Shown here piece by piece: positions 8,116 through 15,128 of a DNA stretch of 35,454 nucleotides (positions are counted from its first letter, which is position 1; every line of letters starts with the position of its first letter). The stretch spans positions 1 through 35,454 of the forward strand of contig CAYXWN010000018.1 of assembly GCA_964468815.1 (NCBI GenBank), read 5' to 3'. A program made the position numbers and the translations under genes. A model generated the notes under the pieces. The model was not told the DNA's origin. It did no database searches and worked only from the letters and a program-made list of their open reading frames with translations. The stretch comes from UMGS621 sp964468815. Lineage in GTDB: Bacteria; Bacillota; Clostridia; Christensenellales; Borkfalkiaceae.

Positions 8116-9087
8116 TTAACCTTCCGTCATAATATAAAAGATGCTCGCAAATAACGCATCGTCAAAGGCGATTCCGCCCGTCTTTGCGGCAAAGTCGTAA
8201 TCCGTCATACAATCCACCGCGCGTTTCAACGTTTTGCGACGAAACCGCGACGCTTGCTCGCGGCATTTTTTGACGGCGTATTCCTTGATTCCGAGTTTCT
8301 TGGAAAGTGCGCCGTCCGTTTCGCCGCTAATGGATATATGCAAAAGTCTTCTGAAATACAGATAAAGACTCGTCATTAAGCGTTGCGACGACTCCCCTTT
8401 CGCTTGCATTTCCTTTAAGATCGTAAGTGCGCCGGTAACGTCCTTTCTTCCGATCCGTTCGGTCATTTCGTAAATTTGATATTCGGTATCCTTGACGACG
8501 AGCGTTTCCACGTCCCGATCGGACACCTCTCCCTTTTCTCGCGCGAAACAGATCAACTTATCCGTTTCGTTTGCGATTTTCGTCATATCCCGTAAGGAAA
8601 ACTCACAGAGTTTTTCCGCACTCGACTGACTGATCGCCAACCCGTTGCGCCGAACGGCTCGCATAACCCATTCGGTCAACACGGAAAGATCCCCTTTTCC
8701 GCAATCCACCGTTTCGACATTCGCTTGCTTTTTCAATGCGGCACATTCTTTCGCATTGGAAATCACAAGAACGGTTTCGGGACACGGATTTTGAAAATAC
8801 GCGCCGAGCGAGCCCTTAAACGCGTCCGCTTTCGGGTAAAACTCCCGTACCGCAACCACGCGACGATCGCTCATAAAGGGAAAACTCGCAAGCGCGGAGA
8901 GAAAAGACGGCAGATCGGCAAGCGCCGATTCTCCCTCTAAGACCGTATAATTCAGTTCGGGTTGCGAAACGGTTTCCTTTAACATCGCTAACCCGCTTTC
9001 CCGAAAATACGCGTCCTCACCCTCTAACAGATAGACGTTTTTGATCCCCTCGTTTTTGAGGGACGATTTCATCTCGACGAATTTCAA
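8116..9087 (-). CDS. holA: DNA polymerase III subunit delta
   Basis: A 323-residue clamp-loader delta subunit. It shows the family's opening KFVEMKSSLKNEGIKNVYLL, the N-terminal degenerate AAA region, the helical lid 'KIANETDKLICFA' near 180 and the C-terminal collar region. I keep the TTG start because GGAG lies seven bases upstream and the family typically begins MKxxEL; the alternative ATG five codons later lacks a site. It opens the clamp for replication. It heads the six-gene cluster and has its own promoter, although the comEC gene ends just upstream, the usual neighbourhood. Confidence 0.92.
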   Translation of the reverse strand: MKFVEMKSSLKNEGIKNVYLLEGEDAYFRESGLAMLKETVSQPELNYTVLEGESALADLPSFLSALASFPFMSDRRVVAVREFYPKADAFKGSLGAYFQNPCPETVLVISNAKECAALKKQANVETVDCGKGDLSVLTEWVMRAVRRNGLAISQSSAEKLCEFSLRDMTKIANETDKLICFAREKGEVSDRDVETLVVKDTEYQIYEMTERIGRKDVTGALTILKEMQAKGESSQRLMTSLYLYFRRLLHISISGETDGALSKKLGIKEYAVKKCREQASRFRRKTLKRAVDCMTDYDFAAKTGGIAFDDALFASIFYIMTEG

Positions 9088-9114
9088 AGCATCACTCCAA
9101 ACCGATCTTTGTAT

Positions 9115-9143
9115 ATTTTACCATGAATTTCAAAAATAAGCAA
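9115..9143 (-). promoter_or_regulatory. promoter of the holA-cdaA-lysC operon
   Basis: On the minus strand TTGCTT (9143-9138), a 17-base spacer and TAAAAT (9120-9115). It lies between the comEC stop and the holA start and should drive all six genes down to malic enzyme. Confidence 0.65.
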
Positions 9144-9159
9144 TCGTTCAAAGCGTTCC

Positions 9160-11253
9160 TCACTCAAAAAGATAGAGATTTCCCTCGCTTTCCGCATCCG
9201 TCATCCAAGAATCCGCGCGAAAAGACACGGCAACGGCGGTCGGATATGCGGCGGCGTAGCGATCGGCAAAAGAATCGGCAAAGACAAACGTCGGCTCGAC
9301 TTCGGGCGCGGCAAACAAATTCGGCTTTCCGACGATCAAAACGTCTTTTACGGAAACACCCTCTCCGTCCAAACAATAAGAAAACTCCGTCTTTCCGGCT
9401 GAAAACGGCGTTTCGTCCGTATGCGCGGCAAACGAAACGGTGGGAATATATTTCCCGTACGGCTTTTCTTCTCCGTAATAATCCGTCGACTCGATCGTAA
9501 CGATCGCATTCAGTCGTGAAATCAAATAAGAAACGTCGCAATCCCCCAAAACGACGACGCGACAACGCTCGGTCCCCGTTCGTTTTAACGCGCGCGACAA
9601 CCGATTTAAGGAAAAATTGCGCTCGAAATGCGACACGACGACAATGGTTTCCTCGCCGTCCGACAACAACGCGGCGGATACCGCATTGCTTCCGACCAAC
9701 GCATACGAGCGACTATCGCTCGGAAGATTCGCAAACGCGACAGAAATACCGAACACCGCCGCCAAACCGATACAGCAAACGGCGAGCGCGCGTCTTTTCA
9801 AATTAACGATTCCGCCCGTCAACACCATGATCCCGTACCAAACGATCGCCCCAAAGCCCAACGTAAAACCGCCGATCAAAAGAGGCGACAGATCGAAAAA
9901 CAACAGACATTCCTTTAAGCCGTAAACGCACCATTTGGGAATAAAGAGCGCGATGACGGGAATGGAAAACAGTCCGCCGACGACCGTAAGCAAAAGAAGG
10001 GCGACGAACAGAACGGAAATCAACGGAATCATAAAGAAATTACACACTATCGCAACGCCCGAAACTTCTCCGAAATAAAAAAGCGAAACCGGAAAAGAGG
10101 CGATTTGCGCAGAAAGAATCACGCCGAGCGAACCTGAAATCTTTTCTCCGCAAAAAGAGAACAACCGTGCAATTCTCCCCGATAACAACAAGATGCCGAG
10201 CACGACGGTATACGAAAGTTGACAGCCGATATCGAACAGTTGAAAGGGCGAAATCGCAAATACGATGATTGCGGAAAACATAAGAGAAGAAAGCCCGTCG
10301 TAGCGTTCCCCCGACGCGTCCACAAGCATCATGACGGCAGACATCACGACCGCGCGCATGGACGACGGCGTGAATCCGCAAATACCTGCATAAAACAGTA
10401 ATACCGCGACGGTGATCCCCGTCTTTCCGTAACGATTGATCCGAACGCGTTTCAATACAAAATGAATCGCCCCTGCCAAAAAGCCGATATGTAGCCCCGA
10501 AACGGCAAAAATATGCGCGACGCCGGAACGGCGAAATTGCGTTAAAACCTCTTCGTCCATCCAATCGTCGTACCCCGTAAGAAGGGCAAGCGAAATCGCC
10601 GCTTCGTCCTCTTCCATTCCCGCGAAAAGCGTATCCCGAAAGAACGCGCGAATAGTTTCAAACAACGTACGGGTATTTCCGAGCACGGTAATATCGTCTT
10701 CCTCCGCCTGCGCGGAATAGCGAATACGCTTTAACATAAAATCAAAGCGAACCGAACCTTCGTACGTCAAGGGATACGATTGCACCGCCGCCGTAAAACA
10801 AACGGTATCGCCGATTTCAAACGTCCCGTCCGCATAACAATACATAGAATAAGAGGAAGTTGTTTGCAGATACCCCTCAAACGTCAAATCGGTCAATTCC
10901 AACCGCACCGTTCCGAAATCGTATTCAACGACGTCCTTTACGTGTCCCGTCACGGTGTATTGCGCTGTCGGCAACGCCGCATTCTCGTAAAGAGAAACGC
11001 GCAAATACAGTCCTCCTGCACCCAATAGGTACGAGAGAACGCAAATTGCGGCGAGGAGCAACGTCCCTCTCTTTTTCTCTTTTTTACGGGAAACATAAGA
11101 TACAACCGCTATTATCATAATCGCGACCAAGCCGATCAAGAACCATAAGATTGTCCCGTTTACGGCGTAAGAAAGCAAAAATATCCCCGAGAGATAACTC
11201 AGGGATATGACGACCAGCGGTCGGACGTTTATGATCCGTTCAGCGGATTTCAT
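9160..11253 (-). CDS. comEC: ComEC/Rec2-type DNA uptake channel, without nuclease domain
   Basis: A 697-residue membrane protein. Four hydrophobic segments at the start, an OB-like DUF4131 region (about 70-190), and the ComEC competence domain (about 215-500) with the signature VAHIFAVSGLHIGFLAGAIH. In competent bacteria ComEC carries single-stranded DNA through the membrane. The C-terminal part (about 530-697) sits where full-length forms carry a metallo-beta-lactamase domain, but no HxHxDH motif is present; the region EETIVVVSHFERNF and VVVLGDCDV may be a degenerate remnant. The start overlaps the upstream MBL gene by 14 bases, so the two may act together. Whether the cell is competent is unknown. 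Confidence 0.88.
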   Translation of the reverse strand: MKSAERIINVRPLVVISLSYLSGIFLLSYAVNGTILWFLIGLVAIMIIAVVSYVSRKKEKKRGTLLLAAICVLSYLLGAGGLYLRVSLYENAALPTAQYTVTGHVKDVVEYDFGTVRLELTDLTFEGYLQTTSSYSMYCYADGTFEIGDTVCFTAAVQSYPLTYEGSVRFDFMLKRIRYSAQAEEDDITVLGNTRTLFETIRAFFRDTLFAGMEEDEAAISLALLTGYDDWMDEEVLTQFRRSGVAHIFAVSGLHIGFLAGAIHFVLKRVRINRYGKTGITVAVLLFYAGICGFTPSSMRAVVMSAVMMLVDASGERYDGLSSLMFSAIIVFAISPFQLFDIGCQLSYTVVLGILLLSGRIARLFSFCGEKISGSLGVILSAQIASFPVSLFYFGEVSGVAIVCNFFMIPLISVLFVALLLLTVVGGLFSIPVIALFIPKWCVYGLKECLLFFDLSPLLIGGFTLGFGAIVWYGIMVLTGGIVNLKRRALAVCCIGLAAVFGISVAFANLPSDSRSYALVGSNAVSAALLSDGEETIVVVSHFERNFSLNRLSRALKRTGTERCRVVVLGDCDVSYLISRLNAIVTIESTDYYGEEKPYGKYIPTVSFAAHTDETPFSAGKTEFSYCLDGEGVSVKDVLIVGKPNLFAAPEVEPTFVFADSFADRYAAAYPTAVAVSFRADSWMTDAESEGNLYLFE

Positions 11254-11950
11254 ACGTTTCGCGTTCCTGCGCGAGAATACAGTCTTCCCATACGGACTTC
11301 GCCTCTTCCGAAACGGATTCCTCCCGATACGCGGGATTGATATGCGTTAAAATACAACGCGAGCCCGATTCTTTCGCGTAACGCGCACACCGAAGCGCGG
11401 AAAGATGCGGCTTTTTCTCCGACCAATCTTTCTCCAAAAAACCGGCGTCCGCCAAAATTACGTCCGCGCCGCGCAAAAAGGGCGCAAGCCCGTCAAACTC
11501 ATTGGTATCACCCGTAAAGCAAAAAACGTTCGTCCCGTTTTCCACGCGAATGCCGAACGTAGGAACGGGATGATTCATTGCAGCAAAAGAAAACGAAAGT
11601 TTCCCAACCGAAAAACGGAATCCGTCCCCGACGTAATGAAGATTCAGTCCGCCCGTTATTCCGACCGAAGAACAACGCGCGGAATCGGACGGCAAATAAA
11701 CGTCCAACGTTTTTCCGAAACGCTGCAAATAATAACGAAGCACGCCCAAATCGGACGAATGATCGGAATGTAAATGCGTCAAAATAACGCAATCGAGCGA
11801 GGATGGATCAATCTGTTCGGATAAACGCGAAAACACGCCGCTTCCGCATTCCAAAAGAACGTTCGTATTCCCCTCCGTCAAAAGGTAACCGCTCGTCGCG
11901 CCGTTCGCCTTGGGATAAGGGCCGTATTTCCCCAAAACAGTCAATTTCAT
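11240..11950 (-). CDS. MBL-fold metallo-hydrolase (YhfI/RNase Z-like)
   Basis: A 236-residue metallo-beta-lactamase-fold protein with the metal motif THLHSDH (residues 58-64), a second histidine in NHPVPTFG, GDTNEFD and a final histidine in THINPAY. The pattern resembles the YhfI/RNase Z-like hydrolases; the substrate may be a nucleic acid or a small phosphodiester. It is transcribed from a strong promoter and overlaps the comEC start by 14 bases. Because that ComEC lacks an MBL domain, this protein could supply the missing activity, but many such genes are unrelated to competence. Confidence 0.85.
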   Translation of the reverse strand: MKLTVLGKYGPYPKANGATSGYLLTEGNTNVLLECGSGVFSRLSEQIDPSSLDCVILTHLHSDHSSDLGVLRYYLQRFGKTLDVYLPSDSARCSSVGITGGLNLHYVGDGFRFSVGKLSFSFAAMNHPVPTFGIRVENGTNVFCFTGDTNEFDGLAPFLRGADVILADAGFLEKDWSEKKPHLSALRCARYAKESGSRCILTHINPAYREESVSEEAKSVWEDCILAQERETYEIR

Positions 11951-11985
11951 CGCCGTTATTTTTCTCTCCGTAGTACGTTTCTTTT

Positions 11986-12014
11986 ATGATATCCGAATTT
12001 TCTGAAATTGTCAA
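11986..12014 (-). promoter_or_regulatory. promoter of MBL hydrolase/comEC
   Basis: Minus strand: perfect TTGACA (12014-12009), 17-base spacer, TATCAT (11991-11986). It is back to back with the promoter of the RNA gene starting near 12060. Confidence 0.8.
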
Positions 12015-12023
12015 CTTATTTTC

Positions 12024-12052
12024 TTGCAAAACGGAACAAGAACTGTTATAAT
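12024..12052 (+). promoter_or_regulatory. strong promoter of the non-coding RNA
   Basis: TTGCAA (12024-12029), exactly 17 bases, perfect TATAAT (12047-12052). No protein frame follows; transcription from about 12059-12060 would produce the structured RNA described next. Confidence 0.8.
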
Positions 12053-12059
12053 AAAGACG

Positions 12060-12310
12060 GCCTTCGATGTTCGATAGGAAGAGTTAAATTGCTCCACAAA
12101 TAATCTTTATGAACCCGTTTGTCTATGCCGATATGCAGAGCCTTGGTGCCGTCATGAGCGGTTTCCGCTAAAAAAGGAGGTCAGAGGCGGCAAGCGCGGG
12201 ATCAGCCTTGTTTTTACGAAACGGGGTCTTATTTCCTCTTTCGTCGGCATATGCAGGTCTATTTTTCAACTGTTTCGGCGAGTGCGAAAAATTGCGTTCG
12301 CCGTTTTTAT
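12060..12310 (+). ncRNA. structured non-coding RNA of about 250 nt, class not identified (raiA-type to be tested)
   Basis: The stretch has its own near-consensus promoter, no supported protein frame and an intrinsic terminator at 12277-12306. Visible pairings are a hairpin AGCGG/CCGCT (12157-12161 with 12165-12169), an enclosing helix TGCCG/CGGCA (12147-12151 with 12188-12192), and a long-range helix TATGCCGA/TCGGCATA (12124-12131 with 12244-12251). An alternative pairing ACCCGTTT with AAACGGGG would cross the last helix, so a pseudoknot or a switch is possible. Size, complexity and clostridial setting fit the raiA-motif RNA class, but I cannot confirm this. 6S RNA is a less likely alternative. 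Confidence 0.6.
12277..12308 (+). terminator. terminator of the non-coding RNA
   Basis: GGCGAGTGC pairs with GCGTTCGCC (two G-U pairs) around a loop AAAAATT-like stretch, followed by GTTTTTATAT. It ends transcription about 250 bases after the promoter. Confidence 0.75.
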
Positions 12311-12367
12311 ATAAAAGCCAAACGATAATATTAGCGGACTTACAAAAATAAAGAAACAATAGACAAC

Positions 12368-12390
12368 CGCCCCGAAGTTTTTTCGGGGCG
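12368..12390 (-). terminator. hairpin downstream of the ferritin-like gene
   Basis: Perfect 9-bp stem CGCCCCGAA/TTCGGGGCG with a 5-base T-rich loop, 34 bases past the stop at 12424. On the minus strand it is followed by a mixed U-rich stretch rather than a clean U-run, so it is probably a moderate terminator. Confidence 0.55.
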
Positions 12391-12423
12391 ACTTTCGCTT
12401 TAATCGACTTTTTTCACTTGATA

Positions 12424-13668
12424 TCAGACGCCTTTTTTACGGGCAATCTCAAAATTATCTTCCGTTCTGTTCTGCAATACCTTTTCGGGATGCGGCTTTA
12501 TCTCGAAGCGCAGATCTTCCCCGTTCTTCTTAATATACTCTTTCATCATGCGATGACTCGGCACTTCGTTTAGATTCGCGTTCACGATTCTTTGATATTT
12601 GAAAAACTCGTGATTGTCGGGGACGTCGTTCAATTGCTCGAACCCCTCTCTGAACGCCGTCATACGCACGCTTTTTAAGACGTTACGGACGTAATCCTTG
12701 TTTTCATGGAAAGAAAGCAACTCGGGAAACTCTCCGTCCGGAATCACCTGTTGCCACTCTTTCCCCTCGTATTTTAAGAGTAATTCCTTTGCGTAATGAA
12801 GGTGTGCCACCTCGTCTTCAAAATGCTTTTCCCACACGCGCTTTACTTTCAAGTCGGTTTCGTCTTTCCAGCAAGAATAATAGAGATAACACTCGGTGTA
12901 TTCGTGCATTAAAAGATTTTCAAGCCACGTACATTCGGTATCCATTAAGCAACCGTATCCCGTGACGTGCTGTTCCTCGATCATGGCGATTTCGCTGTAC
13001 ATCTTTCTGCCGACGTCCGTCGGATAAAACGCCCCGACGTTCATATAAAAATTCATCGTCTGCTGCTCCGCCGCGGTAATGATTCCGACGTTCAGTTTTG
13101 TGATCGGATCGGCTTTTCCGTAATCGACGTAACGCTTAACGTCGTCAAAAGGGTGTCTATGCTCGGCGATCGTCGGTCTGCCCGGCATAATCTCCGTATA
13201 ATGTCCCACCAAAACGTCGAACATTTCCCCGTAATCTTGTTCCAGCATATCGCTAAACCGGTATAAATGGTCGAAATCTTCCAACAAAGCGAAATCCAAT
13301 TGATTTTTCACGTTTGCGTCTTTCTCTCGCTTCGCAAGAATCGCCGTCAAATCGACCGCAAGTTGTTCGTAGGTGATCGTCGTTTCCAAAATCGTTTCGT
13401 CAATCGGCTTTAACGCGTTCAATTTTTTCTGTTGCTGTTGTTCCGTTCTGCGCAGCAACGCAAGATCGCGGCGAAGATCGTTATTAGAACAATTTCGCGA
13501 AAACGCATGCGAAAATTTAACCGCCTCAAATTCCGTCCCGTTCATTAAGATAATTCGCACTTTTGTATAAGGATCGGTTGCGTGCTTATCGTAACTGAAC
13601 GGCGCAAGCCCTTTCCAACTTTCATAGGTCTTTTCAATATTTTTCGATTTTTCCTGAAATGGATTCAT
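12424..13668 (-). CDS. ferritin-like diiron protein of unknown function
   Basis: A 414-residue soluble protein. The ATG at 13668 has GGAGG upstream; the longer frame lacks one. Four helices of the second half carry a diiron pattern: E201 (AAEQQTMNF), E231-x-x-H234 (MIEEQHVTG), E256 (MHEYTECY) and E286-x-x-H289 (EDEVAH). The first half has a weaker echo (E101 and D131-x-x-H134), so it may be a tandem ferritin-like fold. Such sites bind two iron or manganese atoms and are used for oxygen or peroxide detoxification, metal storage or oxidation chemistry. The N-terminal 90 residues, with WKGLAPFSYDKHATDPYTK, are not recognised. Monocistronic, divergent from the phosphopantetheinyl transferase. Confidence 0.8.
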   Translation of the reverse strand: MNPFQEKSKNIEKTYESWKGLAPFSYDKHATDPYTKVRIILMNGTEFEAVKFSHAFSRNCSNNDLRRDLALLRRTEQQQQKKLNALKPIDETILETTITYEQLAVDLTAILAKREKDANVKNQLDFALLEDFDHLYRFSDMLEQDYGEMFDVLVGHYTEIMPGRPTIAEHRHPFDDVKRYVDYGKADPITKLNVGIITAAEQQTMNFYMNVGAFYPTDVGRKMYSEIAMIEEQHVTGYGCLMDTECTWLENLLMHEYTECYLYYSCWKDETDLKVKRVWEKHFEDEVAHLHYAKELLLKYEGKEWQQVIPDGEFPELLSFHENKDYVRNVLKSVRMTAFREGFEQLNDVPDNHEFFKYQRIVNANLNEVPSHRMMKEYIKKNGEDLRFEIKPHPEKVLQNRTEDNFEIARKKGV

Positions 13669-13733
13669 AGTCCTACCTCCTGCCCCGATTATTGCCAATC
13701 TCAAAACGTTTATACGGAATGTCCGTTTTTAGA

Positions 13734-13762
13734 TTGACTTTTTTGAAAAACAATCGTACAAT
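13734..13762 (+). promoter_or_regulatory. promoter giving a probably leaderless mRNA
   Basis: TTGACT (13734-13739), 17 bases, TACAAT (13757-13762). The ATG of the following gene begins at 13769, only seven bases after the -10 element, where the transcript itself should start. No ribosome site is present. Confidence 0.7.
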
Positions 13763-13768
13763 AGAACT

Positions 13769-14284
13769 ATGAATCATATTTATTATTGTTACGGAGACGA
13801 ATCGCGCTCCCATGAGTTTCTGTTTTACATCTTGAATCGTTATTATAACGTTTCGGCTACCGAAGGCGATTTGAAAAAAAGTCCCTACGGCAAGTTTTAT
13901 TTAGAAGAGAACCCCGTTCACTTCAATCTCTCTCACAGCAAGGACGTTCTTGCCCTCGCCGTCGGAAACAAGCCCGTCGGAATCGACGTGGAAAAAATCA
14001 GAGAAAAGCAATTTTCTCGCGTTGCAAACGTCTATTTCGGCAATACGGCGGAATCGCCAGAAGAGTTTTTCCGTCTTTGGACCAAAGCGGAAGCGTTCGT
14101 AAAATACCGCGCCGGAACGGTCGCCGCCGACTTGAAAAAGATCAAAATAGACGGGGACGATCTTTTCTACGAAGGAGAAAAAGTAATGCTCTCTGTCGAA
14201 ACGATGAAAATAAAGGACTTTATTCTCTCCGTCGTCGGCGAAGAAGCGACGGCGGATATCGTAGAAGTGGCGGAATTTATTTAA
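13769..14284 (+). CDS. 4'-phosphopantetheinyl transferase (Sfp/AcpS superfamily)
   Basis: A 171-residue transferase that moves phosphopantetheine from CoA to the serine of a carrier protein. Signature blocks are HFNLSHSKD (51-59), VGIDVEKIRE (70-79; D73 and E75 bind magnesium) and RLWTKAEAFVKY (102-113; W104, K106, E108 and K112). It is shorter than Sfp (about 225) because the C-terminal lobe is reduced, which is common in clostridial versions. No carrier-protein, fatty-acid or NRPS/PKS gene lies in the window, so its target is unknown. It is probably translated from a leaderless message (see promoter). Confidence 0.9.
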   Translation: MNHIYYCYGDESRSHEFLFYILNRYYNVSATEGDLKKSPYGKFYLEENPVHFNLSHSKDVLALAVGNKPVGIDVEKIREKQFSRVANVYFGNTAESPEEFFRLWTKAEAFVKYRAGTVAADLKKIKIDGDDLFYEGEKVMLSVETMKIKDFILSVVGEEATADIVEVAEFI

Positions 14285-14311
14285 AGAAAAAGAATCGGAT
14301 TACTCCGATTC
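14283..14311 (-). terminator. terminator overlapping the stop of the small conserved gene
   Basis: GAATCGG/CCGATTC (14292-14298 with 14305-14311) with a six-base loop that contains the TAA stop at 14300-14302, followed on the minus strand by a T-rich tract (14291-14283). The tract ends at the stop codon of the convergent transferase gene. Confidence 0.75.
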
Positions 14312-14545
14312 CGCAAGTCGCTCTACCCGTTTAATCCGATCCGTCGGATAAGGAGCATAAAAGGCGTCCGAATACATGATACGCCGCACAATGCCCCTTT
14401 GCAAACGGTTATGCCGTCCGATCGGCGCATAAACTTCCGCTCCGAGCACAACGGCTTCTTCGTCACACAGATACCAATAAAGATTGCCGGCAACGTTTTC
14501 GTCATAGACGAAATCAATTGCGACAAAGCGATATACTCCGTTCAT
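14300..14545 (-). CDS. small conserved protein, PriA N-terminus-like
   Basis: An 81-residue protein with AAAAGGAGAG ahead of its ATG and a good promoter. The pattern AGNLYWYLCDEEAVVLGAEV, then APIGRHNRLQRGIVRRI and YPTDRIKRVERL, resembles short Firmicutes proteins that look like the first domain of primosome helicase PriA (a small beta-barrel with a 'V..PFG..N...G.V' core). No catalytic residues are evident, and a nucleic-acid-binding role is only a guess. Single gene, convergent with the phosphopantetheinyl transferase, with its terminator folded into its 3' end. Confidence 0.75.
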   Translation of the reverse strand: MNGVYRFVAIDFVYDENVAGNLYWYLCDEEAVVLGAEVYAPIGRHNRLQRGIVRRIMYSDAFYAPYPTDRIKRVERLAESE

Positions 14546-14565
14546 ATCGCTCTCCTTTTTTATTT

Positions 14566-14594
14566 AGTGTATCATGAAGCGTTCGTTTTGTAAA
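14566..14594 (-). promoter_or_regulatory. promoter of small conserved gene
   Basis: Minus strand TTTACA (14594-14589), 17-base spacer, TACACT (14571-14566), about 20 bases before the start codon at 14545, with AAAAGGAGAG in between. Confidence 0.65.
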
Positions 14595-14632
14595 GCGCAA
14601 AACGAATTATTTTGAAAAAAACAATAAATTAC

Positions 14633-14661
14633 TTGATAAATTTCTTATTTTCATGTATATT
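14633..14661 (+). promoter_or_regulatory. promoter of nucleotidyltransferase-like gene
   Basis: TTGATA (14633-14638), 17 bases, TATATT (14656-14661). It supports a start codon at 14690 rather than the upstream ATG at 14612, which would lie before the transcript start. Confidence 0.6.
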
Positions 14662-14689
14662 GTATAAGGACAAATTAACAAAGGATCAA

Positions 14690-14983
14690 ATGGCTATGAC
14701 CGATATCATTATTAAAGGCATTACAAAATTAGGCGCAAAATACAAGGCGGAAAAAATTCTGCTTTACGGTGCGCGGACACACGAGAACTGTTCCCCCAAA
14801 AGCGATTATCAAATTGCGGTTTGGGGAATCGAAAACGATAAAAAATATCTCTTTAATTACGAGATCAGAGAATTGCCGACGCTGCTCAACATCAACGTAA
14901 CGCATATGTCCGACAAAATCAGCGATGTGTTAAAAGAACAGATCGAGCACGAAGGCGTAGCGATCTACGAAAATAAAGATTAA
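14690..14983 (+). CDS. orphan MNT-type nucleotidyltransferase-like protein with altered active site
   Basis: A 97-residue protein of the minimal nucleotidyltransferase (MNT) fold. The start at 14690 (MAMTDIII) has AAGGA upstream. The usual active-site line is LFGSRARG...SDIDL; here it reads LLYGARTHENCSPKSDYQIA, so the Ser after Gly27 is Ala28 and the second catalytic Asp is Gln41 (D39-Y-Q). Catalysis is therefore doubtful. MNT proteins usually pair with a HEPN toxin or an HI0074-like partner; none is adjacent (an MFS gene follows). It may be a solitary antitoxin remnant or a binding protein. A terminator follows at 15020. Confidence 0.75.
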   Translation: MAMTDIIIKGITKLGAKYKAEKILLYGARTHENCSPKSDYQIAVWGIENDKKYLFNYEIRELPTLLNINVTHMSDKISDVLKEQIEHEGVAIYENKD

Positions 14984-15019
14984 AAAATTCCTCAACCAAG
15001 TCAATATCTCACAGAAAGA

Positions 15020-15048
15020 AAAGAAACGCACCTCGTTTCTTTCTTTTT
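15020..15048 (+). terminator. terminator of nucleotidyltransferase-like gene
   Basis: AAAGAAACG/CGTTTCTTT (15020-15028 with 15034-15042), five-base loop, then CTTTTTAG. Confidence 0.7.
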
Positions 15049-15128
15049 AGTTGCACAAAAAAATTTTCTTGCGAATAAAATAGACCGTAACAAAAAGCGG
15101 CTTTTCGCCGATAAGGAACAACAAACCA

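Noticed and set aside
12060..12310. 6S RNA or T-box as identity of the structured RNA
   Set aside because: I could not find paired ends enclosing a single large central bubble as in 6S RNA, nor a T-box sequence with a following plus-strand gene; the class is left open.
14612..14689. upstream start (MKKTINYLINFLFSC...) for the nucleotidyltransferase-like gene
   Set aside because: It lies before the likely transcription start and lacks a ribosome site; the hydrophobic extension covers the promoter sequence.
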